Shown here: piece after piece, positions 43,361 to 50,692 of the stretch
Layout: every line of letters begins with the position of its first letter
Numbering within the stretch: position 1 is the first letter of the stretch
Assembly: GCA_031549485.1 (NCBI GenBank)
Contig: JAVBPR010000015.1
Span: 62,001 to 126,000 of the forward strand
Direction: 5' to 3'
DNA: 64,000 nt
Source: JAVBPR01 sp031549485
Lineage (GTDB): Bacteria > Bacillota > Clostridia > Oscillospirales > Feifaniaceae
Notes under the pieces: model-generated
Database searches by the model: none
The model's input: only the letters and a program-made list of their open reading frames with translations
Told to the model about the DNA's origin: nothing
Program-made: the position numbers and the translations under genes

Positions 43361-43386
43361 GGGGGTATAGCTCAGCTGGGAGCGCA
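43361..43386 (+). pseudogene. truncated tRNA-Ala 5' fragment
   Basis: The first 21 bases match the intact tRNA-Ala(GGC) 101 bases downstream exactly (acceptor strand and D-loop), then a 2-base deletion in the D stem and GCGC. After that the similarity is lost, except for AATGGCATT around 43427, which resembles the anticodon loop. It cannot fold as a tRNA. Flanks are also shared (AAAA[T/C]AT before both), indicating local duplication followed by decay or insertion. Confidence 0.75.
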
Positions 43387-43461
43387 AGTTGTCCAGTAAA
43401 CCACCCCAAAATTCTACCGCACATCAATGGCATTGTTAATTGAATAGTTTTACCAAAACAT

Positions 43462-43537
<76 letters not shown>

Positions 43538-43575
43538 AAAAAGCCTTGAAAACATTTGTTTTCAAGGCTTTTATA
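43538..43575. terminator. bidirectional rho-independent terminator
   Basis: AAAAGCCTTGAAAAC, loop ATTT, GTTTTCAAGGCTTTT, serving the tRNA on the plus strand and the ABC permease on the minus strand. Confidence 0.88.
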
Positions 43576-43596
43576 TTTATGCGAAGCGGAAAAAAT

Positions 43597-44406
43597 TTAA
43601 ACTAAGAAATCCCGCTTTTTATAGAGAAAACATCCCGCGCCGACGCTTATTAAAATAACGGCGATTCCGACTATCCATTCCTGCGGCAGTATGCCGTCGG
43701 CGAGAAGTTTTTGCGATTTTATCCAGTCCATCGGCGAAAGGTATATTAAGAAAGACAATTTTTCGACCGCCGCCGAAGCCATTCCGATAATAAATGTTCC
43801 GAACACGATTCCTATAGAAACGCCGGTCGCGGCTTTCGCGCTTCGCACAATGGTGGAGGCGAGCAGGCCGACACACATAAATACCATTTCAACAAAAAAT
43901 ATCGAGCCGTAGAACATCCACGATTCTTTCAGCGCGGCGGAAATGCCTTTATCGCTGAACAAAAGGTAACCTATAACGGTAACCGCGGCGAAGATTACAA
44001 GCATTGAAATATTTATAAGTAAGTGCGCGAAGATTTTTTGCCAAAAGATTTGTCCGCGCGAAACGGGTTTGGCATATAAAAATTCGATAGTCCCTTCGGT
44101 TTCCTCCTGCACAAGCATATTGACCGCGCGCTGCGTAACGAAAACAAGCAGTGCAAGCGTGACAAACTGGAGGACATAGCCGAAAAAGTTGGTGATAACG
44201 GTGAAATCAATCATCGTTGTAAGCCCCAGCGCCGCAAGAACAGCGGGATCAATTCCCTCGAGCTTTGCATTAGCAAGAGCGAGCATAGAATCGTTTTGGA
44301 AAGACGGGAAAAAAGCGAGCAAAGCAAAAATAACCGCGCTTAGCGAAATGGTCCATGCGATGGCGCTTTTCTTGGAGTTTCTAAGCTCAAGCCAAAATAC
44401 CGTCAT
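43597..44406 (-). CDS. ABC-2 type transporter permease
   Basis: 269 residues with six TM helices. ABC-2 features: an N-terminal WLELRNSKKSAIAWTISLSAVI, a long outside loop, then LVQEETEGTIEFLYAKPVSRGQIFWQKI, the coupling segment typical of ABC-2 permeases, and a C-terminal re-entrant region. It pairs with the ATPase gene, which it overlaps by four bases. Substrate unknown; related pairs export Na+, drugs or lantibiotics. Confidence 0.9.
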   Translation of the reverse strand: MTVFWLELRNSKKSAIAWTISLSAVIFALLAFFPSFQNDSMLALANAKLEGIDPAVLAALGLTTMIDFTVITNFFGYVLQFVTLALLVFVTQRAVNMLVQEETEGTIEFLYAKPVSRGQIFWQKIFAHLLINISMLVIFAAVTVIGYLLFSDKGISAALKESWMFYGSIFFVEMVFMCVGLLASTIVRSAKAATGVSIGIVFGTFIIGMASAAVEKLSFLIYLSPMDWIKSQKLLADGILPQEWIVGIAVILISVGAGCFLYKKRDFLV

Positions 44407-45272
44407 ATGCTTTCCTCCTTCGCGTAAAGTTTCATAAAGCGGCTTTCGATGCTTTCCTTTTCGACGGTGAAGTCGGCGGGGCTCAGTTCGTTTAGCAGCG
44501 AAAGCAGCGGAATTTTTTCGGTGTCAACGCGAAGAACGGTCATATCCTCGCCGCGTTTTAAGATTTCAACCGTGTCCGGAATCGGCGAATTGCATCCGGT
44601 GACGGTTACGATTTTCCCCGGCACAAAATCCCGCAGGTCGGTCAGCGCAAGGATTTTGCCTTTTTTAATAAACGCGACGCGGTCGCAGTATTCCTGCACT
44701 TCGGGAAGATTGTGGCTTGAAAGTAAAACACAGACGCCTTTTGAGGTCTGATTTTTCAGCTCGGCGAATAACGCGCTTTGCATCATCGGATCAAGGCCGT
44801 TTGTCGGCTCATCAAGAACCAAAACCTTCGGCTGCGCGGCAAGCGCGCAGATAATCGAAATTTTCTTTTTATTTCCGGTCGAAAGCTCGCGAAAACGCTT
44901 TTTTCGATCGACTTCAAATAAATCGCAAAGGCGGCTTATTTCGGAATCATGATTTTGCCCGTAAAAGCGGCTGTTTACAGATAAAAGCTCGCCGATTTTA
45001 AAATCGCCGTACAAACGGACATCGCTTGGCACATACCCGGTAAAAGCCTTTATTTTATCGGAATCCTTTGCTGCGTCAAGGCCGCATACGGTGGCGGTCC
45101 CTTTATCCGCGAAAATGAAACTAAGCAAAATCTTGATTGTCGTGGATTTACCCGCGCCGTTCGGCCCAACAAATCCGAGGATTTCGCCCGCCTCCGCCGC
45201 AAGCGAAACATCTTCGACGCCTAAATTTTTGCCGTAATGCTTTTGAAGATGCTCTATCGCAATAACGCTCAT
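44403..45272 (-). CDS. ABC-2 transporter ATP-binding protein
   Basis: 289 residues. Walker A GPNGAGKST at about 36, Q-loop region GYVPSD, signature LSTGNKKK, Walker B VLVLDEPTNGLDP and switch His in LLSSHNLPE. The signature reads LSTGN rather than LSGGQ, as in several Gram-positive exporters of this class. A roughly 70-residue C-terminal extension follows. First gene of the two-gene exporter operon; divergent from the WG-repeat lipoprotein. Confidence 0.93.
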   Translation of the reverse strand: MSVIAIEHLQKHYGKNLGVEDVSLAAEAGEILGFVGPNGAGKSTTIKILLSFIFADKGTATVCGLDAAKDSDKIKAFTGYVPSDVRLYGDFKIGELLSVNSRFYGQNHDSEISRLCDLFEVDRKKRFRELSTGNKKKISIICALAAQPKVLVLDEPTNGLDPMMQSALFAELKNQTSKGVCVLLSSHNLPEVQEYCDRVAFIKKGKILALTDLRDFVPGKIVTVTGCNSPIPDTVEILKRGEDMTVLRVDTEKIPLLSLLNELSPADFTVEKESIESRFMKLYAKEESI

Positions 45273-45357
45273 TTTTGCACCCCCTCTAAATTATAAAACT
45301 ATAAAAATAATTATATCACCGCGAAAAATGAAAATCTATATTTTTTGACAGCGCAAA

Positions 45358-45401
45358 AAGCGGCTTTTTCGCTTAGTCTCGCCACCGCGAAAAAGCCGCT
45401 T
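45358..45401. repeat. 15-bp perfect inverted repeat between divergent genes
   Basis: AAGCGGCTTTTTCGC (45358-45372) and GCGAAAAAGCCGCTT (45387-45401) with a 14-base loop, ahead of a TATAAT at 45423-45428. It lies between divergent transcripts, so it is not an obvious terminator of either. It may be an operator, a REP-like element or a relic terminator. Confidence 0.6.
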
Positions 45402-45457
45402 CGCTTTAGCTGAAATAAATGATATAATATTATGATATAAAAATTATCGGAGGGAAT

Positions 45458-47674
45458 ATGAGAGTAAAAGCATTTCTTCTAGCGATATTTATAACAGTGG
45501 GGTTTTCGGCATGCGTGAAACAAGCGGAGCCGGAAAAATTATACAATATTATCGTTGATAACGGCGAGGGGACAGCTATGCCGAGCGGCTCTATGAAAGA
45601 AAGCGACGGCAGAATTTTTGTTGAAATCTCCGCGCTTGCGTCGAAAATCGGCTGCAAAACCGCGCTGCGAAAGAGCTCCGGAGAAAAATATACCAAATAC
45701 TTTGTTTTCGATGAAAACAGCGAGCTTTGGAAAGGGCATGTAGAAGGATATAAAGAGGGTAATTCAGAAACCCCCATCGAGATGGATAAGACCTGTCTTG
45801 ATTCCGAGGCGGAAATGGTTGTGCTCTATTTTTCGGAAAGCAGCTATTGGCTGACGCCCGGTGAAAAGCGGATTTCGGCGGCGGTTTGGGAATATTCCCC
45901 GGCGGTGCTTACCGAAAAAGTTTCGGTTATCGACGGAAAATATTATATCTGTGCCGACGATATAGGCTTTGTTTTTGAGTGCCGCGCGACGATTTCGGAC
46001 GGGCTTGTCAAAATCGAGACCTTGCCCGCTTTGCGCGACAGCGTAAAAGATAATGCCGCAAAATGGAAGATGGATGAGCTCGACACAGACAGCTACAGCT
46101 TTTTGGCAAACAGGGTTATAGCGAGAAAGGGAAACAGCTGGTTTCTCCTTGATTTCAGCGGCGAAAAGGTCACCGAAGACGCCTATAAAGCGATTACATA
46201 TTTGCATAGCACTCATCATTTTATGATAAATAAAGACGACAAATTCGGCATAATCGACAAAAACGCGGCACAGATAATTCCGACCGATTTTTATTGGATA
46301 AATTATTATAGCGTTCTTCCTTTTTACACGGTTGAAACGGAGGATTTGAAATTCGGGCTGTACGATCTCGAGGGGAAAGAAGTTTTGGCGCCTATATACG
46401 ATCGCGTCGGTTCGAGCTCCTTCTCGCTTATGGATACATATACTTCTGCCGACGACTTTCCGCTTTTTGAGGATTCCGACCGTCTCGGCGTGCAAAAAGA
46501 CGGCAAATGGGGAATGTTTGACCTCGAGGGAAATCAGATAATGCCGTTTGATTATGATATGCTCGGACTATATGAAGAAAGCCCCGCAAAGAGCAGTTTT
46601 CACCTGTATTATCCCGGCAAAGAGGGCAGCGCGGTTATCGTAAAAAGCGACGTTTTTTACGGAGCTGTTGACAAAAACGGCAAGCTCGTTGTTCCGCTAA
46701 CTGTTGATAAACCGCAATTCGAAGAAGATAAACCGACAGCCGCGGCGGATTTGAATTACATTTTTGTAAAAGGCCAGCTAATCGGCTCGTATGAAAACGG
46801 CCGCTGGCTAAGCGTCGCGCGGGACGAAAAACCGCTTAGTCTGAAAGCGTTTACAATCGGCAGCCTGCTCGAGCAAAAAGGCTACCGCCTCTTTTCGCAA
46901 ACGCAGATGCTCGGCGCGGCGGAAAAGGTCGGCTTCCAACTTTCAAGCGGGCTTGACTGCGCGATTTCAGAAACTATGAACGGGCTTCTTTTGGAACCGT
47001 CCGCCGCGACGGTCGAGAAAGATGAGAGCGCCGTAAAAGGCATTTTCAAACTTCCGACAATCCTTCCGCCTAATACATATAACTTTAAAATTTCCGAATA
47101 TAACGGCAGGTGGGACCTCGGCAATGAAAATGCGCTTTTGATGATTTCAGCAAATATTAATCCGCTTCCGGCTTCGATAATTTCAGGAGAGCCCGCTTCC
47201 GAAGCGGACATTTCGGCGGTCAAAAAAGAGCTTTCGGCGTTTGGGATTTCGGGCTCGCCCGCAAATATTACAGGAGTTGCGGACTGTGATTTGGACGGCG
47301 ACGGAACAATAGATAGAATTATTATTGCGAACACCCCGAGAGACAGCAACGGTTATCCGGTCGTAACCGAACAGGAGAAAAAGAGCGGAAAAGCGGGCGC
47401 ATACAGCATCGCGCTTGTTAAAATCGGCGGCGAATATTCAACCGTTTCTTCGCATTTTGTAAAATACGCCGGGGATATTGATATTAACAACATGGCGACA
47501 GCGTCGATTGATTATTCAAGCCGCTTTGAGCTTTTCGGCGTTTTTGATTTGAACGGCGACGGAAAACTTGAAATCGTGCTTCAAAAAGTTTTTTGGGAGG
47601 GCGGAAATTTCAGCGTCTCCTCGCTTGAGGGCGAAGATTATTCCGAGGTTTTGGTCTCCCGCTTCGGCACATAA
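45458..47674 (+). CDS. WG-repeat lipoprotein with copper-amine-oxidase-N-like and EF-hand-like parts
   Basis: 738 residues. Lipoprotein signal MRVKAFLLAIFITVGFSAC (lipidated Cys19). Residues about 30-200 resemble a split copper amine oxidase N-terminal-like module (RIFVEISALASKIGC ... YYICADDIGFVFEC). Then about five WG/KWG repeats at roughly 210-450 (GNSWFLLDFSGEKV, DKFGIIDKNAAQIIP, FGLYDLEGKEVLAP, GKWGMFDLEGNQIMP, YGAVDKNGKLVVPL). The C-terminus has calcium-loop-like DCDLDGDGTIDRI and DLNGDGKLEIVL. WG repeats are beta modules of uncertain role on bacterial surfaces. GGAGG precedes ATG 45458. Monocistronic. Confidence 0.85.
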   Translation: MRVKAFLLAIFITVGFSACVKQAEPEKLYNIIVDNGEGTAMPSGSMKESDGRIFVEISALASKIGCKTALRKSSGEKYTKYFVFDENSELWKGHVEGYKEGNSETPIEMDKTCLDSEAEMVVLYFSESSYWLTPGEKRISAAVWEYSPAVLTEKVSVIDGKYYICADDIGFVFECRATISDGLVKIETLPALRDSVKDNAAKWKMDELDTDSYSFLANRVIARKGNSWFLLDFSGEKVTEDAYKAITYLHSTHHFMINKDDKFGIIDKNAAQIIPTDFYWINYYSVLPFYTVETEDLKFGLYDLEGKEVLAPIYDRVGSSSFSLMDTYTSADDFPLFEDSDRLGVQKDGKWGMFDLEGNQIMPFDYDMLGLYEESPAKSSFHLYYPGKEGSAVIVKSDVFYGAVDKNGKLVVPLTVDKPQFEEDKPTAAADLNYIFVKGQLIGSYENGRWLSVARDEKPLSLKAFTIGSLLEQKGYRLFSQTQMLGAAEKVGFQLSSGLDCAISETMNGLLLEPSAATVEKDESAVKGIFKLPTILPPNTYNFKISEYNGRWDLGNENALLMISANINPLPASIISGEPASEADISAVKKELSAFGISGSPANITGVADCDLDGDGTIDRIIIANTPRDSNGYPVVTEQEKKSGKAGAYSIALVKIGGEYSTVSSHFVKYAGDIDINNMATASIDYSSRFELFGVFDLNGDGKLEIVLQKVFWEGGNFSVSSLEGEDYSEVLVSRFGT

Positions 47675-47684
47675 TAATAAAGAT

Positions 47685-47721
47685 AAACGCCCCTTTTGCA
47701 AAGGCAAAAGGGGCGTTTTTT
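47685..47721. terminator. bidirectional rho-independent terminator
   Basis: AAACGCCCCTTTTGC, loop AAAG, GCAAAAGGGGCGTTTTTT between convergent genes. Confidence 0.9.
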
Positions 47722-47742
47722 GCTTGCTATATTCGCGGAATA

Positions 47743-48714
47743 TTATTTATACGGCAGGTGAACCGGCTTTACCTTGTTTGTGATGATGTCAAGGCGGTAG
47801 CCGCTTTTTCTCGCCGCGTCGATTATCGCCGGCAGGGCGGAGACAGACGGGGCAAGCTCATGCATAAGAACCTGCGGCTTTTTATAATCTTTAAAATTTG
47901 AAACTATATTTCCGGTAGAGGTTTCGACCGTCGCCTCGCTTGAAGAATCGCCGGCCGAGACATTCCAGTCGTAATAGGTAAATCCGCGCCGCTGCATCTC
48001 GGCAATAATATCCTTGAAAACCGCCTTGTTATAGCTGTTTACGCTGCCTCCGGGGAACCGGAAAACAGAGGGTTTCGCGCCGGTAATTTCATACAAAGTC
48101 GTATAGGCGGTATTGAAATCAAGAAGAAAAGCCTCGACCGATTTATAAATTTTTTTGTATTCGTGCTCGTTGCAATGAATTCCGACACCGTGCCCTTCGG
48201 CGATCATGCGCTTTATCTCCGCCTCGTGGCCGCGAACTTTTGAAGCGACTATGAAAAAGGTCGCTTTCGCGTCTTTCTCTTTTAGGATGTCAAGAATTTC
48301 GGAGGTATAGCCCGACGGGCCGTCGTCGATTGTGAGGTAAAAAACCTTGTCATCGGTTTTTTCGTATTCGAATTTACCGTTTGAATACATCTCGGGATAT
48401 AGCTTCTGATAGCCTTGCAAGTTTTCACCCGGGGTAACGGGCGGATCTTCTTCGGCGTTTGGAGATTCCTGACCGCTTTGATTATCGCCGTTTGCTCCGT
48501 TGCTCCCGCTGTTTCCGCCGTTTGCGGTGTTGTTGTCGTCGTTATTATTTTCACCGTTTGCGCCGTTTCCTTGGTCGCCGCTGCCTTCGCCCTGCTTGTC
48601 CCCCGCAATTTCGAAAGGGTTTTCGCCGCCGTCACCTTGAACAGAGCAGGAAGAGAACAGGCAAACTGCCAAAAGCAGCGCGACAGTAAGCGCAATTATT
48701 TTTAATAATTTCAT
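47743..48714 (-). CDS. polysaccharide deacetylase lipoprotein (NodB domain)
   Basis: 323 residues. Lipoprotein signal ending FSSC (Cys about 23), a low-complexity Asn/Gly-rich linker at about 30-95 and a NodB homology domain at about 120-310. Carbohydrate esterase 4 motifs: TIDDGPSGYT (catalytic Asp and metal Asp), GIHCNEHEYK (two metal His), FRFPGGSVN (catalytic Arg) and DWNVSAGDSS. Expected to de-N-acetylate peptidoglycan or another wall glycan on the outer membrane face, changing lysozyme sensitivity. Confidence 0.93.
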   Translation of the reverse strand: MKLLKIIALTVALLLAVCLFSSCSVQGDGGENPFEIAGDKQGEGSGDQGNGANGENNNDDNNTANGGNSGSNGANGDNQSGQESPNAEEDPPVTPGENLQGYQKLYPEMYSNGKFEYEKTDDKVFYLTIDDGPSGYTSEILDILKEKDAKATFFIVASKVRGHEAEIKRMIAEGHGVGIHCNEHEYKKIYKSVEAFLLDFNTAYTTLYEITGAKPSVFRFPGGSVNSYNKAVFKDIIAEMQRRGFTYYDWNVSAGDSSSEATVETSTGNIVSNFKDYKKPQVLMHELAPSVSALPAIIDAARKSGYRLDIITNKVKPVHLPYK

Positions 48715-48781
48715 TTATTACACCGGCTTTCTATGCTATATAAAATATCATAACCACATTAAAAAGTAAATTTCGCTTCGC

Positions 48782-48810
48782 TTGACAAAAAATATTTTTT
48801 TAAGTATTAT
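48782..48810 (+). promoter_or_regulatory. tRNA-Gly promoter
   Basis: TTGACA (48782-48787), 17-base spacer, TATTAT (48805-48810), 11 bases before the tRNA. Confidence 0.75.
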
Positions 48811-48821
48811 AAACCTACCGC

Positions 48822-48897
48822 GCGGATGTAGCTCATCTGGTAGAGCGCCACCTTGCCAAGGTGGAGGTAGCGAGTTCGAGCCTCGTCATCCGCTCCA
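48822..48897 (+). tRNA. tRNA-Gly(GCC)
   Basis: 76 nt with encoded CCA. Acceptor GCGGATG/CATCCGC, D-arm GCTC/GAGC, anticodon arm CCACC-TTGCCAA-GGTGG with anticodon GCC, T-loop TTCGAGC. No terminator follows at once; the next one is at about 49315. Confidence 0.94.
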
Positions 48898-48900
48898 AAA

Positions 48901-49251
48901 TAAGTGTGCTTTAAGCGCAGTTCGCCCGGAAATCTGGCGCGAGGACACGGCGTGGCCGGCACAAGCCGGACAGCGGGACGCAGCGACAAATTTCCGGAAA
49001 AGCGAACAAGCGGGCATGACTAGTTAATAGTTAACAGTGAACAGTTAACAGTTATGGAAGCCGGCTATGCCGGCATTGATTAAAAGGACGCGAAGAATTA
49101 CGCGTCTAACCCGTCGGAGACAGGGAGGGGGCACGCGGGGGAACCGCTGGTGCCGCCCGCGAGAGCCGCGCGAAGCGAAGCTGAGCAGGGGGTTTTCTCC
49201 GCAGAGAAAATCGGCGATGTGGGCATGACTGAGTAAGTGTGCTTTAAGCGC
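48901..49251 (+). repeat. repeat-bearing noncoding stretch after tRNA-Gly
   Basis: TAAGTGTGCTTTAAGCGC occurs at 48901-48918 and 49234-49251, each followed by a CCCGG element. GGGCATGACT occurs at 49012-49021 and 49221-49230. Between them are the heptamer repeat, hairpin GCCGGC-TAT-GCCGGC (49060-49074) and hairpin GACGCG/CGCGTC (49087-49106). No credible gene lies in the whole 464-base gap 48898-49361. Looks like a dispersed, non-autonomous genomic repeat. Confidence 0.6.
49022..49056 (+). repeat. heptanucleotide tandem repeat
   Basis: Five successive 7-base units of the consensus AGTTAAC (AGTTAAT, AGTTAAC, AGTGAAC, AGTTAAC, AGTTATG). Confidence 0.85.
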
Positions 49252-49314
49252 CGCTTACCCGGGGATATTTTCCGGGGCTCCGGCATAAAATAAAATGACG
49301 GCGTGTCCGAAAGC

Positions 49315-49338
49315 GCAGGTGAGAGCCTGCCTTTTTTA
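49315..49338 (+). terminator. short rho-independent terminator before ridA
   Basis: GCAGG (49315-49319), loop TGAGAG, CCTGC (49326-49330) and six T residues. It could end a transcript started at the tRNA-Gly promoter. Confidence 0.55.
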
Positions 49339-49361
49339 TATTGCGGAAAGGATATAAAATT

Positions 49362-49739
49362 ATGAAAAAACCGATAAAAACAGATAAAGCGCCTGCCGCT
49401 ATCGGCCCGTATTCTCAGGCTATTCTATCGGGCGGATTTCTTTTTGCCTCGGGGCAGATTCCGGTAATTCCCGAAACCGGCGAAATTCCGCAGGGAATCG
49501 AGGAGCAGGCAAAGCAGGTTTTTAAAAATATTGCCGCGATTTTGGAGGAGGCGCAGCTCTCCTTTGCCGATGTCGTCAAGGCTACCGTTTTTTTAAAAGA
49601 CCTTGCGGACTTCGAAGAGGTAAACGAAATTTACGCCTCGGCGTTTATGATGCCCTTTCCGGCGCGAAGCTGCGTCGAGGTCGCAAGGCTGCCGAAAGAT
49701 GTCAAAATCGAAATAGAAATAATTGCCAAAAGCCTGTAA
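49362..49739 (+). CDS. ridA: RidA-family enamine/imine deaminase
   Basis: 125 residues from ATG 49362 (AAAGGA upstream). YjgF/YER057c/UK114 family: trimeric enzyme that hydrolyses reactive enamine/imine intermediates from PLP enzymes such as threonine dehydratase. Motifs: APAAIGPYSQAI near the N-terminus, FASGQIPVIPETGEI, and the active-site SCVEVARLPKDVKIEIEIIA with the substrate-binding Arg (preceding PARSC). Length is standard. Confidence 0.95.
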   Translation: MKKPIKTDKAPAAIGPYSQAILSGGFLFASGQIPVIPETGEIPQGIEEQAKQVFKNIAAILEEAQLSFADVVKATVFLKDLADFEEVNEIYASAFMMPFPARSCVEVARLPKDVKIEIEIIAKSL

Positions 49740-49764
49740 TTGTATAATTACAGGCTTTTATATT
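49728..49764 (+). terminator. rho-independent terminator of ridA
   Basis: AAAAGCCTGTAAT, loop TGTATA, ATTACAGGCTTTTATATTTT. The stop codon lies in the 5' arm. Confidence 0.85.
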
Positions 49765-49837
49765 TTGTTGACGAAATGCAGCAAAAAATGATAAAATAAC
49801 CTTGTTTTTGACAATCAAAAATATGCCGGGGGTAGAG

Positions 49838-50680
49838 ATGGGAAAAAAGAATAGGGGAGACCGCCGCGACGCGCGATATGTCAAGGCGGAGGCACTTGGC
49901 GCGCTTATGCCGTTTATCTTGAAACGACGGAGCGACAGCCTGATTTATTTTGATATAAAAGTTAATATGGAAAATGCGATAAAATTCGTTAAAGAGCAAA
50001 ACGAAAGCGGAATTTATCCTTGCAAAGTAACATATTTTCACTTGCTTCTTGCTACATTAGTAAAGATAATGCAAACGCGGCCGCATCTTAACAGCTATAT
50101 CTTAAATTATCGCAAATACGAAAGAAAACACATAGATATCGCTTTTGTCGTCAAAAAACAGCTTACAGAAGAAGCAAAAGAAACGACGATAAAGGTCCGG
50201 TTCGACAGCTGCGAAAGTTTTCTCGACGTAGTCAAAAAAACTATGGTTGACGTTTCGGAAGCAAGGCAGGAATCGGGAAGCGATAACGATAAAATATATG
50301 ATATTCTAGGCAAAATGCCGCGCTTTGTGACCCAAATGGCGGTCGGAATTTTATCGTTTTTACATAAAATTGACCGTATGCCGAAGGATATCGACAGGGC
50401 GGATCCGATGAACAGCTCCGCCTTTTTATCAAATCTCGGAAGCATCGACGTTGACGCTCCGTTCCACCACCTTTTCGAATGGGCAAGCTGTTCGCTTTTC
50501 GCCTGTTTTGGAAAGATTATAAAAGAGCCGGTGGTAAACGAAGCGGGCGAAATCGTTGTCGGGGACATCGCGCATATTATGGTAACTGTTGATGAGCGAA
50601 TCGGCGAGGGGATAAAATTTGCCAAAGACCTTCAACTTTTCCGCTATTACATGGAAAATCCGCAAAACTTGCTTTCATAG
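49838..50680 (+). CDS. degenerate E2-type (CAT-fold) acyltransferase domain protein
   Basis: 280 residues from ATG 49838 (GGGGGTAG upstream). Resembles the catalytic domain of 2-oxoacid dehydrogenase E2/chloramphenicol acetyltransferases: an N-terminal arm, VTYFHLLLATLVKIMQTRPHLNSYI, HIDIAFVVKK, SAFLSNLGSIDVDAPFHHLFEW and a C-terminal VTVDERIGEGIKFAKDL. In active enzymes the last motif reads DHRxxDG with a catalytic His; here His is Glu253 and the Asp is also Glu, so normal acyl transfer chemistry looks lost. There is no lipoyl domain. It sits 12 bases before an acyl-CoA ligase, so the two probably act together. A structural or substrate-holding role is possible. Confidence 0.8.
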   Translation: MGKKNRGDRRDARYVKAEALGALMPFILKRRSDSLIYFDIKVNMENAIKFVKEQNESGIYPCKVTYFHLLLATLVKIMQTRPHLNSYILNYRKYERKHIDIAFVVKKQLTEEAKETTIKVRFDSCESFLDVVKKTMVDVSEARQESGSDNDKIYDILGKMPRFVTQMAVGILSFLHKIDRMPKDIDRADPMNSSAFLSNLGSIDVDAPFHHLFEWASCSLFACFGKIIKEPVVNEAGEIVVGDIAHIMVTVDERIGEGIKFAKDLQLFRYYMENPQNLLS

Positions 50681-50692
50681 GAGGGACAGAGA

